Shown here piece after piece: positions 3,798-8,318 of a DNA stretch of 8,318 nt. Both the position numbers and the translations under genes were made by a program. How positions within the stretch are numbered: position 1 is the first letter of the stretch; each line of letters begins with the position of its first letter. Location of the stretch: positions 1-8,318 of the forward strand of contig QNAF01000113.1 in the NCBI GenBank assembly GCA_003641405.1. Direction: 5' to 3'. Source of the DNA: Candidatus Zixiibacteriota bacterium (GTDB lineage Bacteria > Zixibacteria > MSB-5A5 > GN15 > FEB-12). Below the pieces are notes generated by a model. The model searched no databases. It was not told the origin of the DNA and saw nothing but the letters and a program-made list of their open reading frames with translations.

Positions 3798-5546
3798 ATG
3801 AGCTTGGCCCCAGGGGTGGTGTCCTCGCAATGGGTACTGGCCGAGCAGCCGGACAGGTCACTCGTAAGTGAACTGGCGCAAGCCTGCAATCTTCGTAATC
3901 ATATCGTGCAGATTCTTATCAGTCGTGGGCATGATACTCCTGAGGCAATAGACAGTTTCCTTCATCCGGACCTGGCTGATCTCAAGGATCCATTCAAGAT
4001 GCACGGAATGGAGGCCGGGATAGATCGTCTTACCAAGGCGCTGTACGATAATGAAAAGATCATGATCTACGGTGACTATGACGTAGATGGGATCACCGCT
4101 ACCTCGCTTCTCTATCTCGTGCTTAACAAGCTGGGTGCCCAGGTCGGGTACTATCTTCCAAATCGATTGACGGAAGGTTACGGCTTGTCCCAGGACGGAA
4201 TCGACGAGGCAAAAGGCAAAGGGGTCTCCCTGATCATCACGGTGGATACAGGCGTTACGGCTGTTGACGAGATAGAGTATGCTCGATCACAGGGTATAGA
4301 CGTTATTGTGACAGACCATCATGAGCCAGGAGAGCGCCTTCCGAACACCCTGGCTATTATTAATCCCAAGCAAGCGGAGTGTGATTACGGTGGTGAGCTT
4401 TCAGGAGTAGGTGTAGCTTACAAGCTTGTCCAGGCTCTTTATAGGCGACTCAATCAGGATGACGGTGAGCTTCACGAACATCTTGATCTGGTGGCGTTGG
4501 GCACATCGGCCGATATTGTCCCGCTGACCGGTGAAAACCGGACACTTACCAAATTCGGTATCCAGCAGATTTCGCGGACCACCAAACCTGGTATCAAGTC
4601 ACTTGCATTTGTTTCGGGTTTGATGGGTAAGGAGATTGGCACTGGTCAGGTTGTGTTTGTTCTTGCTCCGAGAATTAACGCTTTGGGCAGGCTGGGTGAT
4701 TGCCGCGATGCAATCCGGCTTCTATCCACGCACGACGAACGATTGGCCTCTGAGATTGCCCGCAAGCTCGACAGCGAGAACCGACGGCGCAAGGAAATCG
4801 ACCAGAAGACTCTCGAACAAGCACTCGAACAGCTTCCCGAAGTTACAGACCTTGATACGGACAAAGCCATTGTACTGGCTGCTGAGGGCTGGCATCAGGG
4901 TGTGATTGGTATTGTGGCCAGCAGGCTGGTAGAGAGATATCATCTCCCCACGGTCATGATTGCGATCACCGATGGTGAAGGGAAGGGTTCGGCGCGCTCG
5001 ATCCCAGGTTTCCATCTCACCGAATCACTCAAAGAGTGTGAGCATCTTCTCGTTCGCTATGGAGGTCACAAGTATGCTGCAGGGCTGTCCATTAAGCAGG
5101 AGAATATCGAGGAGTTTCGCGGAAAATTCAAGGAAGTCTCCAGTCGCAAATTGACCACTGAGGACACGTTACCCAAACTTCAGATTGACCTGGAGCTTGA
5201 ACTCAGCGAGGTTGACGATGATTTCGTTCGATCGGTAGAACAGTTCTCTCCGTTCGGACCTCAGAACATGAGACCGGTTTTCCTGACGCGCAACTGTGAA
5301 GTGTTGGGCACTCCGTATATTGTCGGGAACAACCACTTGAAGATGAAAGTGCGTAAAGGGGACGCGGTCCTCGATGTGATAGGATTCGGATTTGGAGACA
5401 TGGTCAGGGTGATTATTGACAGAGGATGTTTGGTGGATATTGTGTACTCCCTGGAATTCAATACGTACAACGGAATAACTCGCATTCAGATCAGACTACG
5501 GGATGTCAAGCCAACGATAGGCGAGCTGAGCACAGGGTATAATTGA
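3798..5546 (+). CDS. recJ: Single-stranded-DNA-specific 5'-3' exonuclease RecJ
   Basis: RecJ degrades single-stranded DNA from the 5' end in RecF-pathway recombination, mismatch repair and base-excision repair, and acts in the cytoplasm with two metal ions. From ATG 3798 the protein has 582 residues, normal for the family. DHH-domain motifs appear in order: YGDYDVDG (91-98), TVDTG (148-152, where many homologues have DNG), TDHHEPG (172-178), NP-KQAECDYGG-LSGVGVAYKL (about 189-210), VALGTSADIVPL (232-243) and RINALGR (292-298). The DHHA1 part carries EGWHQGVIGIVASR (363-376), GSARS (397-401) and GGHKYAAG (422-429). The C-terminal third (about 455-570) is the OB-like domain with SPFGPQNMRPVF. 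The gene follows rnpB closely without an obvious terminator between them. The meaB start lies 3 bases after its stop, so the two are probably co-transcribed. Confidence 0.96.
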   Translation: MSLAPGVVSSQWVLAEQPDRSLVSELAQACNLRNHIVQILISRGHDTPEAIDSFLHPDLADLKDPFKMHGMEAGIDRLTKALYDNEKIMIYGDYDVDGITATSLLYLVLNKLGAQVGYYLPNRLTEGYGLSQDGIDEAKGKGVSLIITVDTGVTAVDEIEYARSQGIDVIVTDHHEPGERLPNTLAIINPKQAECDYGGELSGVGVAYKLVQALYRRLNQDDGELHEHLDLVALGTSADIVPLTGENRTLTKFGIQQISRTTKPGIKSLAFVSGLMGKEIGTGQVVFVLAPRINALGRLGDCRDAIRLLSTHDERLASEIARKLDSENRRRKEIDQKTLEQALEQLPEVTDLDTDKAIVLAAEGWHQGVIGIVASRLVERYHLPTVMIAITDGEGKGSARSIPGFHLTESLKECEHLLVRYGGHKYAAGLSIKQENIEEFRGKFKEVSSRKLTTEDTLPKLQIDLELELSEVDDDFVRSVEQFSPFGPQNMRPVFLTRNCEVLGTPYIVGNNHLKMKVRKGDAVLDVIGFGFGDMVRVIIDRGCLVDIVYSLEFNTYNGITRIQIRLRDVKPTIGELSTGYN

Positions 5547-5549
5547 TAG

Positions 5550-6495
5550 ATGACCGTTCTTGAGCGATTCCGGCGAGGTGAGATCAGGGGCCTCTCCCGT
5601 ATTGTCTCCTTTGTTGAGAATCGCGAAGCTGGCTTTCAAGAACTGCTTGGACATCTCTACACCAAAGCGGGGCACTCGCTTCGGATTGGAGTTACGGGAC
5701 CACCCGGCGCCGGCAAATCTACTCTGGTCGATGGCCTGGCGGCTCATTTCCTCAAGGACGGTAAGCGCGTGGGTATTGTTGCTGTCGACCCGACATCGCC
5801 TTTCACCGGCGGGGCTCTCCTCGGCGATCGCGTGCGAATGAACCAGATGCCGGCGGACGGCTCCGTCTACTTCAGGTCAATGGCCACACGTGGGGCAACC
5901 GGTGGCCTGGCCGGTGCCACTGACAACGTGGCAGTGGTCTACGATGCTTTCGGCTTTGAGGTTACACTCATTGAAACCGTCGGTGTCGGCCAGGTTGAGT
6001 TGGACATTGTTGACTCATGTGATTCCGTAGTTGTTGTTCTGGTGCCGGAATCCGGCGATGCCGTACAGACGATGAAAGCCGGCCTGATGGAGATTGCCGA
6101 CATATTCTGCATAAACAAGTCTGACCGCCCCGGCGCGGAGCGAATTGCGGCTGACCTCAAACAGATGCTGGATACACGGAAGGCGAAGGATGACGACTGG
6201 AGAATCCCAATCGTGTCAACCGAAGCCATTACTTCAAAAAATGTAGACCGGCTCTATGGGCGCCGTGCTCGATTATGCGGATCATTGTCAACGAACCGGA
6301 CTTTTTGAGACCCGCCGTCAGGAGCGACTCAAGAAGAAGATTCTTTCGATCGTTCGCAGCAGTTTCCAGCGCGAGTTCATGGAACATCTGGAAAACTGGG
6401 AAGAATTCGACCAGTTTATCGAGCGCATTCGAACCGGCGAAACAAATCCGTTTGAAGCCGCTGATAACCTGTTTGCCGCGTACTCAGGCCGTTAG
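5550..6495 (+). CDS. meaB: MeaB/ArgK-type GTPase, chaperone of methylmalonyl-CoA mutase, with an internal frameshift
   Basis: This P-loop GTPase of the G3E family protects adenosylcobalamin-dependent methylmalonyl-CoA mutase and gates its cofactor loading. Visible motifs, from ATG 5550: Walker A GPPGAGKS (50-57), the VDPTSPFTGGALLGDR segment (80-95), the RSMATRGATGGLAG switch (109-122), ETVGVGQ (142-148) and the base-specificity motif NKSD (189-192). The first frame runs to about residue 235 and then reads unrelated residues to a TGA at 6306-6308. The rest of the protein (GAVLDYADHCQRTG through NLFAAYSGR, stop TAG 6493-6495) is in the next frame. Removing one base, for example one G of GGG at 6258-6260, restores a normal 314-residue MeaB. 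This could be a real mutation, an assembly error or, less likely, programmed frameshifting. The rest of both frames is intact. The partner mutase starts at 8090. Confidence 0.9.
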
Positions 6496-7824
6496 ATTTT
6501 TCTCACGCCGCCGTCGGAGAACATTGAGAACGGCGTCGGCAATATTAATCAGCGCATAGGAACACAAGATTGCCCACGCTATCTGTCCGGGGTAGAAGAT
6601 CCGATTTCCCTGATGCAGTGTGAATCCGGAGAGGATTGCAAAATAGAGATAGATAGTGACAAGTATGATAGCCAGTCCATATTTGCGTTTGAAAAGCAGC
6701 ATGAGAAAGCCTGCCAGAGAAAAGACCGCCACGCGATATTGGGTGCCTACGCGCCCGATATTCCCGACCTGTTTCCTGTATCGACTTTCCCACTGGGGCA
6801 ACACTGCTGGAAAGAGTGAATACTCGCTACAGGAATTGTCAATGGCGTTATTCAGGACGGTCGTTGCAAGTGAGCCCGGGCAGCAGAGAAGCAAGCGCGC
6901 AAACTCGCTCTCGGCATGAGCCATCCATGCCAGGCCGTGATTCCCGTCGAATTTCTGTTCTTTGAGCGCGACAATGCCTTCCGTGAACCTTACCATTGCA
7001 GTGTCGTACGCTATCTCGTTGATTCGTGCTTCTGTCTGAGCCACAATCTTGGTGATCCCAATATATGACGAGAGTGCAAGAGGTGGATCACCTCTCTCGC
7101 GATCACGGGTCGTCCAGCCGAGAACGATCAACAGCATTATCGCGACTGTCAGCAGTGACCGTGACATTCGTCGAAGCGGACGCTGTTGGGGATCTTTCGG
7201 GAGAGACCAGATCAGGGATGCACTCGTGATGAGAAGGGATACGAAAAAGAACAGTCCGATCGAACGTGTCAGTACGGCAGCGCCGAACAGTATGCCTGCC
7301 GGCAGGAAATACCACAACCTGTCTTTTTGCAGCCCCTGGATATATACAACCATACCGGCAATGATCAGAGTGAAGAAAAGCGAATCGGAGAGCAGGACGT
7401 TTGCCAGGCAAATAGCGCACATGGAAGTTGCACCGAGCAAGCCTGCCAGAAGAGCAATCCTACGTTCTCCTATTAGTTGCCAGGCAAGAATCAGAATAAG
7501 TGCACAACTGATACTGCTCAGAATAATCTGCACCAAGATTGCAAATACCGGGCTTGACGAGAAAATCGATACGAACGCGAGGAACGTGGGATATCCCGGT
7601 CCGAAAATCATCACACCACGGGAATCATAGTTCAACTGTTCTCGAATCTCAACAGCAGCCTCGTGATAAACTGATACATCGGGCGTCGCACTGTTGAGGG
7701 AGGCGGTTTCTCGTTGCTGGAGTTGGAACCCGAAGACAAGCAATCTTAGAGCGATGGCAGCCAGAAAGACCACAATCAGGCTTCTTCGGAGAAAGCAGGA
7801 ATCGCTGAGAAATTGCCCAGGCAT
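6484..7824 (-). CDS. Multi-spanning membrane protein, GT-C glycosyltransferase type (PMT/ArnT-like)
   Basis: The protein has 446 residues with roughly ten hydrophobic helices, starting with a signal-anchor-like segment at 15-33, so it lies in the inner membrane. Features of lipid-linked-sugar glycosyltransferases are visible: an acidic residue in the first periplasmic loop (Asp49 in TPDVSVYH), GPGYP (75-79) leading into a helix, SDSLFF (146-151), TRSIGL (186-191), a GWTTRDRERG segment (236-245) where related proteins have PW-x-x-RN, and GNRIFYPGQ (406-414) near the last helices. These resemble PMT_2/DUF-type GT-C enzymes that move sugars from polyprenyl carriers onto lipids or proteins, but donor and acceptor cannot be told. 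The C-terminus ends in a basic RRRREK tail. It runs against its neighbours, and its 3' end overlaps the end of meaB by 12 bases. I see no clear ribosome binding site before ATG 7824-7822, so a later start is possible. Confidence 0.8.
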   Translation of the reverse strand: MPGQFLSDSCFLRRSLIVVFLAAIALRLLVFGFQLQQRETASLNSATPDVSVYHEAAVEIREQLNYDSRGVMIFGPGYPTFLAFVSIFSSSPVFAILVQIILSSISCALILILAWQLIGERRIALLAGLLGATSMCAICLANVLLSDSLFFTLIIAGMVVYIQGLQKDRLWYFLPAGILFGAAVLTRSIGLFFFVSLLITSASLIWSLPKDPQQRPLRRMSRSLLTVAIMLLIVLGWTTRDRERGDPPLALSSYIGITKIVAQTEARINEIAYDTAMVRFTEGIVALKEQKFDGNHGLAWMAHAESEFARLLLCCPGSLATTVLNNAIDNSCSEYSLFPAVLPQWESRYRKQVGNIGRVGTQYRVAVFSLAGFLMLLFKRKYGLAIILVTIYLYFAILSGFTLHQGNRIFYPGQIAWAILCSYALINIADAVLNVLRRRREKNLTA

Positions 7825-7874
7825 AGTATAACAAACAACGGCAAGTTTCAGCAGTTGTCAACGGGAGTCAGAAA

Positions 7875-8072
7875 ATGACCGGCTGTTTTTGGGCCGTAGT
7901 AATCTGTGCTCTTCTCAGCACGACTTGTATTCTCAGTAAGTCACAAGCCGGTCGGCTGCTGGCCCGTAAGTGCGTGTCCGGCTGTTGGATGGAACCGAAG
8001 AAGGTATCTCTGCCCGACTCCATTGCACTTGATTTTCAAGATCGTGTGTATTATAGTACAGGCTGTATCTGA
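7875..8072 (+). CDS. Possible small Cys-rich protein with one hydrophobic segment
   Basis: ATG 7875 follows GGGAG (7863-7867) at a 7-base spacing, a good ribosome binding site. The 65 residues begin with a hydrophobic stretch (about 4-20, CFWAVVICALLSTTC) that could be a signal sequence or single membrane helix, and contain seven Cys residues. I recognise no family. Against it, a good promoter for the downstream mutase gene (8029-8057) lies inside the frame, and codon use cannot be judged at this length. It may be a real exported peptide or a chance frame in the divergent control region. Confidence 0.3.
   Translation: MTGCFWAVVICALLSTTCILSKSQAGRLLARKCVSGCWMEPKKVSLPDSIALDFQDRVYYSTGCI
8029..8057 (+). 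promoter_or_regulatory. Sigma-70-like promoter for the methylmalonyl-CoA mutase gene
   Basis: The -35 box TTGATT (8029-8034, 4 of 6 consensus bases), a 17-base spacer and the -10 box TATAGT (8052-8057, 5 of 6) are followed by a predicted start near 8064. This leaves a leader of about 26 bases that contains AGGAG (8075-8079), the ribosome binding site 10 bases before ATG 8090. Confidence 0.65.
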
Positions 8073-8089
8073 ACAGGAGTCAGTGAAGA

Positions 8090-8318
8090 ATGTACGATAA
8101 GCAGCACCTGGAACAACTCGATCAACGTCTGAGAGAGTGGGACAAGACCGCCCAAAAGACGCGCCAGAGGAAATCCCTACCGCGTTTCTTCACGGTTTCC
8201 GGTGTGGACATCGATGAACTCTACACGCCGGCTTCGGTCAACCAAGCTGATAACGCTGAGTATTACTGGAGCCACATCGGGCTGCCGGGTGAGTTTCCGT
8301 ACACGCGCGGTGTGCATC
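8090..8318 (+). CDS. Methylmalonyl-CoA mutase, large (alpha) subunit, N-terminal part (cut by window edge)
   Basis: The enzyme interconverts methylmalonyl-CoA and succinyl-CoA using adenosylcobalamin, in propionate, branched-chain amino acid or related metabolism. Only the first 76 codons are visible. They begin MYDKQHLEQLDQRLREWDK and proceed through the segment FTVSGVDIDELYTP to GLPGEFPYTRGVH (about 64-76), the conserved N-terminal signature that shapes the acyl-CoA entrance of the catalytic barrel. ATG 8090 is preceded by AGGAG and a well-spaced promoter. The related chaperone gene meaB lies 1.6 kb upstream on the same strand, separated by the inverted membrane-protein gene. The B12-binding domain would lie beyond the window, or on a separate subunit, and cannot be checked here. 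Confidence 0.9.
   Translation, partial: MYDKQHLEQLDQRLREWDKTAQKTRQRKSLPRFFTVSGVDIDELYTPASVNQADNAEYYWSHIGLPGEFPYTRGVH

Noticed and set aside
7049..7630. 193-codon plus-strand frame opposite the membrane protein
   Set aside because: Its Arg/Ser/Ile-rich composition is what the reverse of a membrane-helix gene gives. The minus strand has clear helices and GT-C motifs.
7825..7861. Promoter for the membrane-protein gene (perfect TTGACA on the minus strand at 7861-7856)
   Set aside because: At 17-base spacing the -10 position reads TTGTTT, and the better TATACT is 25 bases away and touches the start codon.

Overview
This is an ordinary bacterial chromosomal segment of about 50% GC (by eye). It carries housekeeping genes, and the intergenic DNA holds structured repeats. 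The tRNA genes lack an encoded CCA, the RNase P RNA is the bacterial A type, and MeaB and methylmalonyl-CoA mutase genes are both present. That would fit an uncultured or environmental bacterial lineage, for example an FCB- or deltaproteobacteria-like group, but the sequence alone does not let me name the phylum.

Layout. Positions 1-641 hold no convincing complete gene. There are two short reading-frame ends (1-69 and 123-257), a 178-bp element with imperfect terminal inverted repeats and two tandem hairpins (277-454), a chain of overlapping hairpins (522-583) and a promoter (595-623). The promoter drives a two-gene tRNA unit: an Ile2-type CAT tRNA and Val-CAC. A strong intrinsic terminator (916-955) follows. 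A zinc-ribbon/coiled-coil protein (991-1707) and guaB (1741-3207) come next as a likely operon. After guaB lies a second intergenic element with two tandem hairpins, then rnpB (about 3406-3771), recJ (3798-5546) and meaB (5550-6495, broken by one frameshift near 6256-6260). A multi-spanning GT-C type membrane protein runs the other way (7824-6484), and its end overlaps the end of meaB. A 265-bp divergent region with a good promoter precedes the 5' end of a methylmalonyl-CoA mutase gene, which is cut by the window edge.

How the genes relate. GuaB makes XMP for guanine nucleotide synthesis. RnpB is the catalytic RNA that matures tRNA 5' ends, including those of the two tRNAs here. RecJ is a repair and recombination exonuclease. 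MeaB is the GTPase chaperone of the B12-dependent mutase that begins at 8090, so the two genes belong to one pathway although the inverted membrane-protein gene separates them.

I see no new protein-based system. The most unusual signal is a repeat family in both main intergenic gaps: two tandem hairpins followed by a TTTTTCAACA-loop hairpin. Differences between sibling hairpins are compensated across the stem, which suggests the folded form has been under selection. The other notable point is the single-base frame disruption in meaB.
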